NCBI RefSeq assembly: GCF_024806835.1 | Contig: NZ_JANTYU010000003.1 | Coordinates: 602,667-666,666 of the forward strand | Reading direction: 5' to 3' | Source of the DNA: Xanthomonas sp. 3793 | GTDB taxonomy: Bacteria > Pseudomonadota > Gammaproteobacteria > Xanthomonadales > Xanthomonadaceae | DNA length: 64,000 nt | Part shown: positions 1 through 10,538 of the stretch, piece by piece | Layout of the letters: each line of letters opens with the position of its first letter | How positions within the stretch are numbered: position 1 is the stretch's first letter | Program-made: the position numbers and the translations under genes | The notes under the pieces: generated by a model | What the model saw: the letters and a program-made list of their open reading frames with translations, nothing else | Told to the model about the DNA's origin: nothing | Databases searched by the model: none

Positions 1-47
1 AAGGGGGCGCGCCGAAGGCGCGGGGATAGGTAGCCACGAAGTCGGGG

Positions 48-100
48 CCCAAGATTTGCAAAGCAAATCTTGGGGGTCAGAACCGCGAAGCGGAGCTGAC
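48..100. repeat. two adjacent perfect/near-perfect hairpins downstream of the exporter gene
   Basis: Positions 48-74 form a 12-bp perfect stem with a 3-base loop, and 76-100 form a second stem (GTCAG..CTGAC enclosing CCGC..GCGG). The second hairpin reaches the exporter's stop codon on the minus strand. Neither is followed by a T-run on the minus strand, so they may protect the mRNA end or be intergenic palindromes rather than a standard intrinsic terminator. Confidence 0.5.
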
Positions 101-414
101 TACGACACCAACTTCAATCCAATCACCCCGGCGACGATCAGCCCGATGCAGGCCAGACGCGACCACGATGCGCTGTCGCCAAACAGGGCGATGCCGGCAA
201 TGGTCACGCCCAGTGCGCCGATGCCGGTCCAGATCGCGTAGCCGGTACCGACCGGAATCGTCTTCAGCGCCTGGGTCAAGAACCACAGGCTGATGCCGGC
301 CAGGCCGATCGTCAGCACGGTTGGCCACAGCCGCGTAAACCCGTCGCTGTATTTCAGGCCCATGGCGAAGCCGATTTCGAACAGGCCGGCCAGTACAAGA
401 TAGATCCAGGGCAT
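100..414 (-). CDS. sugE: guanidinium exporter, small multidrug resistance family (SugE/Gdx)
   Basis: A 104-residue inner-membrane protein with four hydrophobic helices. It has the SMR glutamate near residue 13 (LAGLFEIGFAMGLKYS) and the GTGYAIWTGIGALG segment typical of the SugE/Gdx branch rather than the EmrE branch. Gdx proteins exchange guanidinium for protons. I chose the ATG at 414 because GAGGAG lies 7 bases upstream; an upstream in-frame ATG at 444 would lie in the leader. The leader (443-526) looks like a guanidine-II riboswitch, which supports the guanidinium substrate. It is transcribed away from speD. Confidence 0.92.
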   Translation of the reverse strand: MPWIYLVLAGLFEIGFAMGLKYSDGFTRLWPTVLTIGLAGISLWFLTQALKTIPVGTGYAIWTGIGALGVTIAGIALFGDSASWSRLACIGLIVAGVIGLKLVS

Positions 415-442
415 TGCAGTACTCCTCACAGAAAAAACGGAC

Positions 443-480
443 AAAAAAAAAAGCGACCCAGTGTCTGCACACTGGGCCGC
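443..480 (-). terminator. intrinsic terminator inside the exporter leader
   Basis: Stem 480-469/464-453 with loop GCAG, then ten consecutive T on the minus strand. It lies upstream of the exporter ATG, so it acts as an attenuator, not as an end-of-gene terminator. Confidence 0.8.
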
Positions 481-526
481 CGTCGGCTGTGGAACGCGAG
501 GTCATCGCGTGGCGGGCCGTCCCGCC
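443..526 (-). promoter_or_regulatory. candidate guanidine-II (mini-ykkC) riboswitch with overlapping terminator
   Basis: Read on the minus strand, P1 (526-511) is a 6-bp stem GGCGGG/CCCGCC closed by an ACGG loop. P2 (487-476) is GCCG/CGGC, also closed by ACGG. Two hairpins with ACGR loops are the hallmark of guanidine-II RNAs; the linker here is 23 nt. Just downstream is a 12-bp terminator stem (480-453, loop GCAG, one G-U pair) followed by ten T (452-443). The terminator's 5' arm includes the 3' arm of P2, so forming P2 would shorten the terminator. That suggests guanidine-induced antitermination ahead of the exporter. The fold was made by eye. Confidence 0.72.
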
Positions 527-577
527 TTGAGTCGTTGACGCACCTGAAACAAGGGCGCAACCGGTCGTTCTTTACGA

Positions 578-1372
578 TTACTCGCTCAGGTTACGCCCAT
601 GGAAAAGCTCTTCGATCTCGCGCTTGAGCAGCGTCTCGATCTTCATGCGCTCCTTGAACGACAGGTTCTTGGCACGCTCCTCGAACAGGTACTGGTCCAG
701 GTCGAAATCCTTCAGGTGCATCTTGGTGTGGAAGATGTTTTCCTGATAGACGTTCACATCGAACATCTCGTAGCGCGACTTCACGTTCTTGGCGAGGAAG
801 TGCTGGATCGAGTTGATCTTGTGGTCGATGTAGTGCTTCTTGCCCTTCACATCGCGGGTGAAGCCACGGACGCGGTAGTCCATGATCACGATGTCCGATT
901 CCAGGCTTTCGATCAGGTAGTTCAGGGCCTTCAGCGGCGAGATGACGCCACAGGTGGCGACATCGATGTCGGCGCGGAACGTGGCGATGCCTTCCTGCGG
1001 ATGCGTCTCCGGGTATGTATGGACAGTTATATGGCTCTTGTCCATATGAGCAACCACGGCGTCGGAGATCAGCTCCTTACCGGCCTGCTTCTTGTCGATC
1101 ACCGGTTCTTCGGAGATCAGGATCGTCACCGATGCGCCCTGCGGATCGTAGTCCTGACGTGCGATATTGAGGATGTTGGCGCCAATGATCTCGGCCACAT
1201 CGGTCAGGATCTGCGTCAGACGATCGGCGTCGTACTGCTCATCGATATACTCGATGTAGCGCTGACGCTCTTCTTCGGTACGCGCATAACAGACGTCGTA
1301 GATGTTGAAGCTCAACGCCTTGGTGAGGTTGTTGAACCCCTGTAGCCTCAGGCGAGGCAACGGCTTGACCAC
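578..1372 (-). CDS. speD: S-adenosylmethionine decarboxylase proenzyme
   Basis: A 264-residue protein of the Escherichia coli SpeD type, matching the usual length. It makes decarboxylated SAM, the aminopropyl donor for spermidine. The self-cleavage site is visible as [12 protein letters not shown]: cleavage before S113 would turn that serine into the pyruvoyl cofactor. ATCG at 138-141 supplies the conserved cysteine region (DVATCGVIS). It stands alone, divergent from clp with a ~137-bp shared upstream region. Confidence 0.95.
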
Positions 1373-1509
1373 GTCGGTCTGTCCTTATGGAAAGCGGGAA
1401 AGGAGTCAATTATGAGCCAAAGATCCCAGCAACGAAATGCCGATGTTGAGAATGGTTTACCTTGCATGACTCATGCCGTTAAGCTTCAGGAATTACACGC
1501 GGAACTACC

Positions 1510-2202
1510 ATGAGCCCAGGAAACACGACGGTTGTCACTACGACGGTACGTAACGCTACCCCTTCACTGGCGCTGGACGCGGGCACCATCGAGCGTTTTC
1601 TGGCGCACAGCCACCGCAGGCGCTATCCGACCCGGACCGATGTGTTCCGGCCAGGAGACCCGGCCGGCACCCTCTACTATGTGATCAGCGGCTCGGTGAG
1701 CATCATTGCCGAGGAAGATGACGATCGTGAGTTGGTGCTGGGCTACTTCGGTAGCGGCGAGTTCGTCGGCGAGATGGGGTTGTTCATCGAATCCGACACG
1801 CGCGAAGTGATCCTGCGCACCCGCACCCAGTGCGAATTGGCGGAGATCAGCTACGAGCGCCTGCAGCAGCTGTTTCAGACCAGCCTGTCGCCGGATGCCC
1901 CCCGCATCCTGTACGCGCTGGGTGTTCAGCTTTCGAAACGGCTGCTCGATACCACAAGGAAAGCCAGCCGCCTGGCGTTCCTGGATGTGACCGACCGCAT
2001 CGTGCGCACCTTGCACGATCTGTCCAAGGAACCGGAAGCGATGAGCCATCCACAGGGCACGCAGCTGCGTGTTTCGCGGCAGGAGCTCGCACGCCTGGTC
2101 GGTTGCTCGCGCGAAATGGCCGGACGGGTGCTCAAGAAGCTGCAGGCCGATGGCTTGCTGCATGCACGCGGCAAGACCGTCGTGCTGTACGGCACGCGCT
2201 AA
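1510..2202 (+). CDS. clp: CRP/FNR-family global regulator Clp (CAP-like protein)
   Basis: A 230-residue regulator: cyclic-nucleotide-binding beta-roll at about residues 28-130, a dimer helix, and a C-terminal winged helix at about 170-230 with recognition segment RQELARLVGCSREMAGRVLKKL. The sequence agrees with my memory of Xanthomonas Clp, the virulence regulator at the end of the DSF/RpfG pathway. Clp binds its promoters without ligand and is released by cyclic di-GMP. The E-V/G-E-M-G-L-F stretch around residues 85-91 is the altered ligand pocket. The ATG at 1510 gives the known N-terminus. Confidence 0.95.
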   Translation: MSPGNTTVVTTTVRNATPSLALDAGTIERFLAHSHRRRYPTRTDVFRPGDPAGTLYYVISGSVSIIAEEDDDRELVLGYFGSGEFVGEMGLFIESDTREVILRTRTQCELAEISYERLQQLFQTSLSPDAPRILYALGVQLSKRLLDTTRKASRLAFLDVTDRIVRTLHDLSKEPEAMSHPQGTQLRVSRQELARLVGCSREMAGRVLKKLQADGLLHARGKTVVLYGTR

Positions 2203-2211
2203 GCGCACGGC

Positions 2212-2238
2212 GCAGCCAGTGCCCAGTGCACTGGCTGC
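2212..2238 (+). terminator. hairpin just after clp, possible terminator without T-run
   Basis: An 11-bp perfect stem (2212-2222 with 2228-2238) and a 5-base loop begins 9 bases after the clp stop codon. The following bases have no T-run, so it may stop transcription poorly or protect the 3' end. No gene is seen from here to 2497. Confidence 0.4.
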
Positions 2239-2497
2239 CTGCCGATGTCACAACCAAGACAGTGCCGCTCTGTGCTTTAGCGCTCGCTTGGCACCACTCG
2301 ATGGCGCGGTTTTGCGCGATACCTCTTATAAGAGAGTTTGCAACCGATCAGGCCGCACGGTCTGTACTGCGATTGCATCACAGTCCTGACGATCCGTTGA
2401 TCGCAGCAGCCTCAGGCGTCTGCCGACCAATCACCTGCGAGACGGGCGGTCTGTCGGTGCGACTGGGCAATGTCTTGGCCAGACGCTTGCGCCTGTC

Positions 2498-3214
2498 TCA
2501 GAGCGCCTTGCCTCCACGGTCGCGGCAACCCCAGTTGAGGATCGGCGTGCCGGCGGGCAGCACCTGCCGGAACAGCTCTTCGCGATTGGCCTTGGGATTG
2601 ACCACCACCGGCGCGCGTGCAGCCTTCAACAGCGGCAGGTCTGCGGTGCTGTCCGAATACGCGATGGCGATGTCGGCGTAACCGCGCTCGCGCAGCATGC
2701 GCATCTTTTCTTCGTTGTGGCAGTGGCGCCGCGCGGTGACCGCGCCCAGCCGCGGCCCGACCAGGCTGCCGATCACCGGCACGTCCTGATGGGCCACGAA
2801 CCCGAGAATCGCGCGCGCCAGCTCGGGCGGCGCGCCGGTGGCGACCACCACGCGATCGCCGGCAGCGCGGTGGTCGGTGAAGACCTTCAGTGCGTGCGGA
2901 AGCAGGCGCTGCCGGATCTGCGCTTCATGCTTGAGCACGTAAGCGTCGATGAAACGATTGAACTCGCGCGCACGGTGCAGGCCGAAGGTGGCAATCCAGA
3001 CGTAACCGGATACGCCGCGGCGGCGGGTGGGCAGCATCGCCACCATGGGTCCGAGAATCGGCGAGGCCAGCAGCGCAACCAGCAGACGCAGCGGGTTGCG
3101 CTTGATCAACCAGGCGAACAGATGGCTGCCCGAATCGCCATCGTACATGGTGTGGTCGAAATCGAAGACCACCAGCGGCGCATCGTCGCGCGGTGCGGGA
3201 AACGACTCAGTCAT
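2498..3214 (-). CDS. HAD-superfamily phosphatase (subfamily IB, SerB-like)
   Basis: A 238-residue hydrolase with HAD motif I at the N-terminus ([15 protein letters not shown]: the first Asp is the nucleophile, the second the acid/base), motif II in [10 protein letters not shown], and motif III/IV in the C-terminal half ([11 protein letters not shown]). Family members hydrolyse phosphoserine- or histidinol-phosphate-like substrates; the substrate here is unknown. The start at 3214 overlaps the trpC stop by 8 bases (ATGACTGA), so translation is probably coupled and the gene is the last of the trp run. Confidence 0.85.
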   Translation of the reverse strand: MTESFPAPRDDAPLVVFDFDHTMYDGDSGSHLFAWLIKRNPLRLLVALLASPILGPMVAMLPTRRRGVSGYVWIATFGLHRAREFNRFIDAYVLKHEAQIRQRLLPHALKVFTDHRAAGDRVVVATGAPPELARAILGFVAHQDVPVIGSLVGPRLGAVTARRHCHNEEKMRMLRERGYADIAIAYSDSTADLPLLKAARAPVVVNPKANREELFRQVLPAGTPILNWGCRDRGGKAL

Positions 3215-4004
3215 GCGCGAAGAATAGCTGACGCAGCGACTCGCCGGGTTCGGGCGCACGCATGAAGGTCTCGCCGACCAGAAACGCGTTCACGCCATGG
3301 CTGCGCATCAGCTGGACGTCGGCATGGGTGACGATGCCGCTTTCGGTGACCAGGATGCGGTCGCGCGGCACTGCAGCGCGCATGTCCAGCGTGGTCTGCA
3401 GCGACACTTCGAAGGTGCGCAGATTGCGGTTGTTGATGCCGATCAGAGGCACCGGCACCTGCACCGCGCGCTCGAGTTCGTCGATGTCGTGCACTTCCAC
3501 CAGCACGTCCAGCCCCAGTTGCATCGCCAGGCCGGAGAGATCGGCCAGCTGCGCGTCTTCCAGCGCCGAGACGATCAGCAGGATGCAGTCGGCCCCCAGC
3601 ACGCGCGCTTCGTAGACCTGGTACGGGTCGACGGTGAAATCCTTGCGCAGCACCGGCAGCGTGCAGGCGTCGCGCGCCTGGCGCAGATAGGCATCCGAAC
3701 CCTGGAAGAAATCCACATCGGTCAGCACCGACAGGCAGCTGGCGCCGCCGAATTCGTAGCTGACCGCAATGTCGGCCGGATGGAAATCCGGGCGGATCAC
3801 GCCCTTGGACGGGCTGGCCTTCTTCACTTCGGCGATCACGGCAGGCTCGCCAGCGGCGATACTGGCCTGCATGGCGGCGGCGAACCCGCGCGTGAGCGGC
3901 AGGTCTGCGCTGCGTGCGACCAGTTCGGCCAGCGGCACGCGCACACTGCGCTCGGCGATTTCTTCGGCCTTGCGGGCAAGGATGGTGTTGAGGATATCGC
4001 TCAT
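3207..4004 (-). CDS. trpC: indole-3-glycerol phosphate synthase
   Basis: A 265-residue (beta/alpha)8 barrel that closes the indole ring from CdRP. Recognised from [19 protein letters not shown] (catalytic Lys region, about 54-72), [28 protein letters not shown] and the phosphate loop [15 protein letters not shown]. The ATG at 4004 follows a GGACCCGATACC leader; the open frame extends upstream into trpD, but those codons are in another frame from trpD and match nothing. The gap to trpD is 142 bases. Monofunctional: no trpF fusion. Confidence 0.96.
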   Translation of the reverse strand: MSDILNTILARKAEEIAERSVRVPLAELVARSADLPLTRGFAAAMQASIAAGEPAVIAEVKKASPSKGVIRPDFHPADIAVSYEFGGASCLSVLTDVDFFQGSDAYLRQARDACTLPVLRKDFTVDPYQVYEARVLGADCILLIVSALEDAQLADLSGLAMQLGLDVLVEVHDIDELERAVQVPVPLIGINNRNLRTFEVSLQTTLDMRAAVPRDRILVTESGIVTHADVQLMRSHGVNAFLVGETFMRAPEPGESLRQLFFAHD

Positions 4005-4146
4005 GGTATCGGGTCCTGGCGGGCGGGCATTATCGGTCAAGACGACCACAACGGGCCGTTGCTGCACGCGAACATGCGCAGCATGCCCATTGGAGGGGTG
4101 AGGATGCGGCCGCGCGATTGCCGCAACGTTGCGGCCGGATGCATGG

Positions 4147-5184
4147 TCAGCGCGATGCACCGAGCTGACGCGTAAAGGCGACATACGCGTCCAGACGGGC
4201 GCGCGCCGAACCATCGGCCAGCACCGCACGCGCACGCACCACGCCGGCAGCGATGCTGTCGGAGACGCCTGCCACATACAAGGCCGCGCCCGCGTTGAGC
4301 GCGACGATGTCCAGTGCCGGGCCGGGCACGTTGTCCAGCACCTGCAACAGCATCGTGCGCGATTCGGCCGCATCGGCCACCTTGAGGTTGCGGCTGGCCG
4401 ACATGGCGATGCCGAAATCTTCCGGATGCACTTCGTATTCGCGCACCTGGCCATCGCGCAATTCGCCGACCAGGGTGCCGGCGCCGAGCGAGAGTTCGTC
4501 CATGCCGTCGCGCCCCCACACCACCAGCGCGCGTTCGGCGCCAAGTTCCTGCAGCACGCGCGCCTGGATGCCAACCAGATCCGGATGGAACACGCCCATC
4601 AGGATGTTGGGCGAACCGGCCGGGTTGGTCAGCGGGCCCAGGATGTTGAAGATGGTGCGCACGCCCATTTCGCGACGGACCGGCGCTACCACCTTCATGG
4701 CCGGGTGATGCACCGGCGCGTACATGAAGCCGATACCGGTCTGTGCCAGCGATGCGGCAACCTGCTCGGGCTGCAGTTCGATCACCGCGCCCAATGCTTC
4801 CAGCGCGTCGGCGCTGCCGGATTTGGAGGACACGCTGCGGTTGCCATGCTTGGCGACCTTGGCGCCGCCGGCTGCAGCCACGAACATCGCGCAGGTGGAG
4901 ATGTTGAAGGTATGCGAGCCATCGCCGCCGGTGCCGACGATGTCGACCATGTGCTGGCGGTCGGTCACTTCCACGCGGCGCGAGAATTCGCGCATCACCG
5001 TGGCGGCGCCGGCGATCTCGCCGATGGTTTCCTTCTTGACCCGTAACCCGGTGAGGATGGCGGCGACCATCATGTCCGAGACCTCGCCACGCATGATCTG
5101 GCGCATCAGCTCGACCATTTCGTCGTGGAAGATTTCGCGGTGTTCGATGGTGCGTTGCAGGGCTTCTTGGGGCGTGATGGGCAT
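4147..5184 (-). CDS. trpD: anthranilate phosphoribosyltransferase
   Basis: A 345-residue enzyme that transfers phosphoribose from PRPP to anthranilate. Diagnostic motifs are [17 protein letters not shown] (PRPP loop) and [22 protein letters not shown] chose MPITPQEAL at 5184; a second ATG four codons upstream (5196) is also possible. It follows the flavin reductase gene by about 125 bases and precedes trpC, so trpDC may form a sub-operon. There is no fused TrpG domain; the amidotransferase is a separate gene at 6142. Confidence 0.95.
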   Translation of the reverse strand: MPITPQEALQRTIEHREIFHDEMVELMRQIMRGEVSDMMVAAILTGLRVKKETIGEIAGAATVMREFSRRVEVTDRQHMVDIVGTGGDGSHTFNISTCAMFVAAAGGAKVAKHGNRSVSSKSGSADALEALGAVIELQPEQVAASLAQTGIGFMYAPVHHPAMKVVAPVRREMGVRTIFNILGPLTNPAGSPNILMGVFHPDLVGIQARVLQELGAERALVVWGRDGMDELSLGAGTLVGELRDGQVREYEVHPEDFGIAMSASRNLKVADAAESRTMLLQVLDNVPGPALDIVALNAGAALYVAGVSDSIAAGVVRARAVLADGSARARLDAYVAFTRQLGASR

Positions 5185-5309
5185 GGAAACGGCCATAGAC
5201 AGGTGGAAAACGGCTGCAGGCGAGGCCTGCAGTGTGTCGCGCAAGGGTGACCGCACAGGGCTGGCACAGGCAGCCAGGTGCGCAGGACCGAATCGACGCG
5301 GTCAGTCGG

Positions 5310-5942
5310 TCATTGCCCGGGCCGATGCATGCGGAAGCGCGCCTGCGGCTGCACTTCGAAATAATCGGCCGGACCACCGGCCCGCAGAATGGTCTGCACC
5401 CTGGCCGGGTCGTAGACGCCGTCATCGAGCGCGGCATGCGCAAGATGCACACCTACCACTTCGCCGAGCACCAACCAGGTTTCTACGGCCTGGCCGCTTG
5501 CGCTGTGCAGCTGCAGCAGTTGACTCAACCGGCACTCGAAACTGACCGGGCTTGCGGCCACACGCGGCGCATCGATCACACGCGACGGCGCCATCTGCAA
5601 CCCCGCAAGTGCGAACTCGTCGACCTCCGACGGCACCATCGCGGCGCTTGCGTTCATCGCCTCGGCAAGCGGGCGTGTGGCCAGATTCCAGGTGAACTGG
5701 CCGGTGGCTTCGATGTTACGCAGGCTGTCCTTGCGCCCGATGCTGGCAAAACCGACGATCGGCGGAGTGTAGTTGAAGGCGTTGAAGAAGCTATACGGCG
5801 CCAGATTGGCGATGCCCTCGGCGCTGCGCGAGCCGATCCAGCCGATCGGGCGCGGGCCGACGATGGCATTGAACGGGTCGTGCGGCAGCCCGTGGCCTTG
5901 CGCCGGCTCGTAGAAATGCATGCTGTCGTTGGACGTGTTCAT
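5310..5942 (-). CDS. flavin reductase family protein (FMN-binding split barrel)
   Basis: A 210-residue protein with the FMN-binding motif series RPIGWIGSRSAEGIANLAPYSFFNAF and PPIVGFASIGRKDSLRNIEATGQFTWNL of the DIM6/NTAB flavin reductase-like family. Such proteins reduce FMN or act as flavoprotein oxygenase partners; the substrate is not predictable here. It sits between trpG and trpD without being part of tryptophan synthesis. No signal peptide, so probably cytoplasmic. Confidence 0.85.
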   Translation of the reverse strand: MNTSNDSMHFYEPAQGHGLPHDPFNAIVGPRPIGWIGSRSAEGIANLAPYSFFNAFNYTPPIVGFASIGRKDSLRNIEATGQFTWNLATRPLAEAMNASAAMVPSEVDEFALAGLQMAPSRVIDAPRVAASPVSFECRLSQLLQLHSASGQAVETWLVLGEVVGVHLAHAALDDGVYDPARVQTILRAGGPADYFEVQPQARFRMHRPGQ

Positions 5943-6141
5943 CGCGAAATGACCTTGGGTAACTGCGAGGCATGCAGGCCTTGCTCGGCGATGCAGCGAT
6001 GTCTGCGTGCGGCAGTGAAGCCGTCAGCGAACCACTGCGCCTTGCGCTGGCGGCAGCCATGCCGGCGCCGGTAACGCGCTGGCGCATGGATGTCGATGAA
6101 AGCCGTGCCGCCGGCGGCAACATGCGTTGCGAGCATCGCGA

Positions 6142-6720
<579 letters not shown>

Positions 6721-6730
6721 GGCAAGGGAC

Positions 6731-7522
6731 TCATTGCGCGATCAGGAAGACCGCATAGATGTTTTCTGTGTAGGTGATGGTGCCGGTCAGCAGGCTTTCG
6801 CCCACGCCCTGCACGCCAGCAGCCGGTGCGGGCGGCGGCGGTGGGGCCGGCGGCGATGGCGGAGAGACCACCGAGCCCGGCCTTGGCGCATTGGGTGCCG
6901 ACCAGGTGCCTGCTTCGACACCGTAGGCAAAGCTGGGGGCAACATCGGAGATGCTGTAGATCCCGCCAAGCCGCACACCGTAGGCGGCGGCAAGCCCCTG
7001 GGCAGATTCGCGCGACTGCGTGGCCGCTTCGCGCTTGAGGGCTGCACGCAATGCGGCCGCATCGGCGAACGCTGTCTGCATCGACAGCACCTGGACATTC
7101 TCGTTGGCATCCAGTCCGCCGAGAAAGGCACGCACATCCTTCAAGGACGTGAAGGTGCCGCGGATCTTGCGCTCCACCTGGGTTCCCTGGAAGGCCAGCT
7201 TGCCGTTCTCGTAGCGGGATTGCGGAGAGATCGACAGTGCCGAAGCGTAGAGCGAATCCTTCATCACGTGATTGCGCTGAAGCCCCTGCAAGACCTGCTT
7301 GGCGCGCTCCTCGACGAATTGCCGTGCCAGATCCGGCTGCAGGTCGGTCTTGCTGATCTTCAGATCGACGATGAAACGATCCGGATCGACGGTACGAAAT
7401 GCCTGCCCTTTCACCAGCAAATGCGGTTGCGATGGCAAGGTATTGATCTGCGCCGATGCCATCGCGGGCAACATCAGGGCGCCAGCGATCATCCAACCTG
7501 CGAGTCTTTTCATCGTCATCAT
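6731..7522 (-). CDS. periplasmic SIMPL-domain (DUF541) protein
   Basis: A 263-residue exported protein. The signal peptide ([22 protein letters not shown]) is followed by a SIMPL/DUF541 fold as in E. coli YggE, and then a proline-rich linker ([17 protein letters not shown]) before a short last beta segment. The family is linked to oxidative stress defence, but its molecular role is unclear. The start is ATG at 7522 or the third Met at 7513. It lies between the threonine aldolase and trpG genes with short gaps of 9 and 10 bases. Confidence 0.85.
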   Translation of the reverse strand: MMTMKRLAGWMIAGALMLPAMASAQINTLPSQPHLLVKGQAFRTVDPDRFIVDLKISKTDLQPDLARQFVEERAKQVLQGLQRNHVMKDSLYASALSISPQSRYENGKLAFQGTQVERKIRGTFTSLKDVRAFLGGLDANENVQVLSMQTAFADAAALRAALKREAATQSRESAQGLAAAYGVRLGGIYSISDVAPSFAYGVEAGTWSAPNAPRPGSVVSPPSPPAPPPPPAPAAGVQGVGESLLTGTITYTENIYAVFLIAQ

Positions 7523-7531
7523 CCTTGTATC

Positions 7532-8608
7532 CTAGAAGCGGTCCTGAAATAGGGGATCTTGATGAAGAACTGCGACATCCGCACACAGGCGATCGACCGC
7601 ATCGGCCGTGGTCGCCCATGAGGTCACCAAGCGAATGACCAGCCGCCCATCGCTGCGCGTTTCCCAGCGTTCGAAGTCGTAGCGCTGCGCGAGCCCCTCG
7701 GCCTGCTGCGCGGTGACGGCGACGAATTGCTGATTGGTTGGCGAGTCGCTGGTGAATTCCACGCCTGCGGCCAGCAGGCCGGCGCGCAGGCGCTGCGCCA
7801 TGGCGTTGGCGTGCGCGGCAAGCTCGAAGAACAAGCCATCTTCGAACAAGGTGGCAAATTGCACGCCGAGCACCATGCCCTTGGCCAACAGCGCGCCACG
7901 TTGCTTGATCAGATAGCGCAGATCGGCCTGCAGGGCGGGATGGATCACGACCAAGGCTTCGCCGAGCAGCGCACCGTTCTTGGTGCCGCCGATGTAGAAC
8001 GCATCGGTGAGCGCGGCAATGGTCGGCAGATCCAGATCGTTACCGTTGGCAGTCAGCGCTGCGCCCAGCCGCGCGCCATCCAGATACAGCAGCAGATCGC
8101 GTTCGCGACAGAAGCGCGACAGCGCTTCGAGTTCGGCACGCGTGTAGATGGTGCCGCTTTCGGTACTGTTGGAGAGATAGACCAGCCGCGGCTGCACCAT
8201 GTGCTCGTTGCTGTGCACCGCAAGCACCGGCGCGATCACCGCAGGCGTCAGCTTGTCGTGCAGCGCCGGTACGGTAAGCACCTTGTGGCCGGTTGCCTCG
8301 ATGGCGCCGGTCTCGTGCGTTGCGATGTGCCCGGCTTCGACCGCAATCACCGCCTGGTGCGGGCGCAGGAATGCGCTGATCGCAATCAGGTTGGCCTGCG
8401 TGCCGCCCACCAGCAGCTGCACGGCGGCCTGCGGCTGCGCGATGGCATCGCGAATCAATGCCGCCGCACGCTCGCTATGCCGATCGGTGCCATAGCCGCC
8501 GTTCTGCTCGACACTGGCCTGCACGACCGCCTGCAGCACACGCGGATGCGCGCCTTCGCTGTAATCGTTGCGAAAACTGATGCGCGCAGCGCTGCCCTGC
8601 CCGTCCAT
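7532..8608 (-). CDS. low-specificity threonine aldolase-like PLP enzyme
   Basis: A 358-residue fold-type I PLP enzyme. The PLP lysine is in DAFYIGGTKNGALLGE, and NGGYGTDRHSERAAALI, the glycine-rich LVGGTQANLIAI and YLDGARLGAAL match bacterial threonine aldolases that split threonine to glycine and acetaldehyde. The ATG at 8608 overlaps the trpE stop (TGATG), so it is translationally coupled to trpE. That placement in a trp run is unusual; a beta-eliminating lyase with another substrate cannot be excluded. Confidence 0.87.
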   Translation of the reverse strand: MDGQGSAARISFRNDYSEGAHPRVLQAVVQASVEQNGGYGTDRHSERAAALIRDAIAQPQAAVQLLVGGTQANLIAISAFLRPHQAVIAVEAGHIATHETGAIEATGHKVLTVPALHDKLTPAVIAPVLAVHSNEHMVQPRLVYLSNSTESGTIYTRAELEALSRFCRERDLLLYLDGARLGAALTANGNDLDLPTIAALTDAFYIGGTKNGALLGEALVVIHPALQADLRYLIKQRGALLAKGMVLGVQFATLFEDGLFFELAAHANAMAQRLRAGLLAAGVEFTSDSPTNQQFVAVTAQQAEGLAQRYDFERWETRSDGRLVIRLVTSWATTADAVDRLCADVAVLHQDPLFQDRF

Positions 8609-10083
8609 CACAGCCCCTTGGCGGCCTGGGCGACGGCGCGGAACAGCGCGCGTCCCTTGTTCATGGTCTCCTGCCATTCCAGGTCCGGGTCGGAGTCGTA
8701 GACCACGCCGCCGCCGGCTTGCACGTACAGATAACCGTCCTGGATCACCGCGGTGCGGATCGCAATCGCAGTGTCGGCATCGCCGTGCCAGCCGATATAA
8801 CCGACCGCACCGGAATACACATTGCGCTTTACCGGCTCCAGCTCACGGATGATTTCCAGCGCGCGGATCTTCGGTGCGCCGCTGACGGTGCCGGCCGGGA
8901 AGGTGGCGCGCAGCACGTCGCTGTAATTGAGGCCGGCCTTGAGCGTGCCAGTGACCTCGCTGACGATATGCATGACATGGCTATAGCGTTCGATGACGAA
9001 CTGCTCGCCCACCTTGACCGTGCCCGCTTCGGCGACGCGACCGACGTCGTTGCGGCCCAGATCGATCAGCATCACGTGCTCGGCGCGTTCTTTCGGGTCG
9101 GCCAGCAATTCTTCTTCCAGCGCCTTGTCCAGCTCGGGCGTGGCGCCACGCGGGCGGGTGCCGGCGATCGGCCGCACGGTGACCACCCCATCGCGCAGGC
9201 GCGCCAGGATTTCCGGCGACGAGCCCACCACCTGGGTGCCGCCGACATCGAGAAAATACATGTACGGCGAGGGATTGAGCGCGCGCAGCGCGCGATACAC
9301 ATCCACCGGGCGCGCCCGAAACGGCACGCGCAACCGCTGCGATGGCACTACCTGGAAGATATCGCCGGCGCGCACGTATTCCTGCGCCTTGCGCACCACC
9401 GCGTGGTACTCCTCGCGGGTAAACGAGGAATGGAAATCCGATTCGTCGATGGCATCGGAAATCTGCGCCTGCGGATACCCGGCGCCGCCCTGCCGCAGGC
9501 GGTGCGCCAACTCGTCCAGTCGACGGTTGGCGCGCACATAGGCCTGCGGCTGGCGCGGGTCGGCATGCACGATCAGGTACAGCCGGCCCTTGAGGTTGTC
9601 GAACACCGCCAGCTCTTCGGAGAGCATCAGCAGGATGTCGGGCGTGCCCAGCTCATCGGGTTTGTCGCCCGTGCCCAGGCGAGGTTCGATGTACTGGATG
9701 CATTCGAAGCCGAACCAGCCCACCAGCCCGCCGGTGAAGCCGGGCAAGCCGTCGAGTTGCGGCACCGAATGCTCGGCGCGCAACGCGTCGACTTCGGCCA
9801 GCGGATCGGCGACCTGCCGGGTGTCGATGACCTCGCCGTGCTCGCTGACTTCCAGCGTGTGGCCGCGGAAGCTGTACACACGCCGCGCCGGCAGGCCGAT
9901 GATGGAATAGCGCCCGAAGCGCTCACCGCCTTCGACCGATTCGAACAGATAGGTGTAAGCGCCGTCGGCGAGCTTCAGATAGACCGACAGCGGCGTGTCC
10001 AGGTCGGACAGCACTTCGCGGACAACGGGGATACGGGTGTGACCTTCAGCGGCCTGGCGCTGGAACTGCTCTGCAGTGATCAA
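8608..10083 (-). CDS. trpE: anthranilate synthase component I
   Basis: A 491-residue chorismate-using enzyme. The N-terminal half holds the tryptophan feedback site ([19 protein letters not shown]). The C-terminal half has the catalytic block ([59 protein letters not shown]). I chose the TTG at 10083: GGAAGGA sits 8 bases upstream, and it gives the 491-residue length I recall for Xanthomonas. The open frame runs to an ATG at 10128, but those residues are not conserved in the family. First gene of the dispersed trp cluster; see the upstream Trp-codon uORF. Confidence 0.95.
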   Translation of the reverse strand: MITAEQFQRQAAEGHTRIPVVREVLSDLDTPLSVYLKLADGAYTYLFESVEGGERFGRYSIIGLPARRVYSFRGHTLEVSEHGEVIDTRQVADPLAEVDALRAEHSVPQLDGLPGFTGGLVGWFGFECIQYIEPRLGTGDKPDELGTPDILLMLSEELAVFDNLKGRLYLIVHADPRQPQAYVRANRRLDELAHRLRQGGAGYPQAQISDAIDESDFHSSFTREEYHAVVRKAQEYVRAGDIFQVVPSQRLRVPFRARPVDVYRALRALNPSPYMYFLDVGGTQVVGSSPEILARLRDGVVTVRPIAGTRPRGATPELDKALEEELLADPKERAEHVMLIDLGRNDVGRVAEAGTVKVGEQFVIERYSHVMHIVSEVTGTLKAGLNYSDVLRATFPAGTVSGAPKIRALEIIRELEPVKRNVYSGAVGYIGWHGDADTAIAIRTAVIQDGYLYVQAGGGVVYDSDPDLEWQETMNKGRALFRAVAQAAKGL

Positions 10084-10192
10084 GACGACTTTCCTTCCGG
10101 GACTCTGTGGCGGGGCGGACGACGGCAACGGGCCACCATCGCCACCAGCGGCGAGCGGAAGAGAAGGAGCGTGGAGTCGTCAGGCGGGACAC
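10046..10192 (-). CDS. possible trp leader peptide (uORF with four Trp codons)
   Basis: A 48-codon reading frame from a GTG at 10192 has TGG TGG CGA TGG TGG at 10147-10133, about 50 bases before the trpE start. It overlaps the first 38 bases of trpE. Four Trp codons in five is striking ahead of trpE and would fit translation-sensed control. No good ribosome site precedes the GTG, and I see no clear terminator between it and trpE. It could be chance in GC-rich DNA. Confidence 0.3.
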   Translation of the reverse strand: MSRLTTPRSFSSARRWWRWWPVAVVRPATESRKESRLDHCRAVPAPGR

Positions 10193-10427
10193 GCCACTAC
10201 TGTAGCGCAAGTGCCGCTCCAGGGCAGCAGGCGCACAGGCAACTGCGGTGCACATTGCGAAGTTGGGTTGGGTTGGGTGTTGTCGGGCAGGCCGTCCGAT
10301 GCGGACTGGCGGCGCTGCGGGCAGCGCGTGCCGTTGGTCATGCGTCTGTGCGCCGCAGGTCAGGCGTTGTTGGTCGCCGGTGCAGGGCAAGGTGCGCCTG
10401 GTGTCGGCATGGGTGTTGGCGCAGGAA

Positions 10428-10467
10428 CCCTCACCCCAACCGCTCTCCCGCAGCGAGAGGGGCTTAA
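10428..10467. repeat. copy of the genus-typical CCCTCACCCCAACC / GAGAGGGGCTT intergenic repeat
   Basis: CCCTCACCCCAACC, a short palindrome (CTCTCCCGC..GAGAGG) and GGGGCTT match the repeat ends seen again at 30700, 31098 and 35838. It lies in the 455-base space between the lipid kinase and trpE, in which I see no convincing gene beyond the candidate leader ORF. Confidence 0.7.
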
Positions 10468-10538
10468 AGCAGTGCGCACCGCATGGTCAGGTTCTATCAA
10501 TCCCCACTCCTGGCTCACCAATCACGACACCCAGGCGC

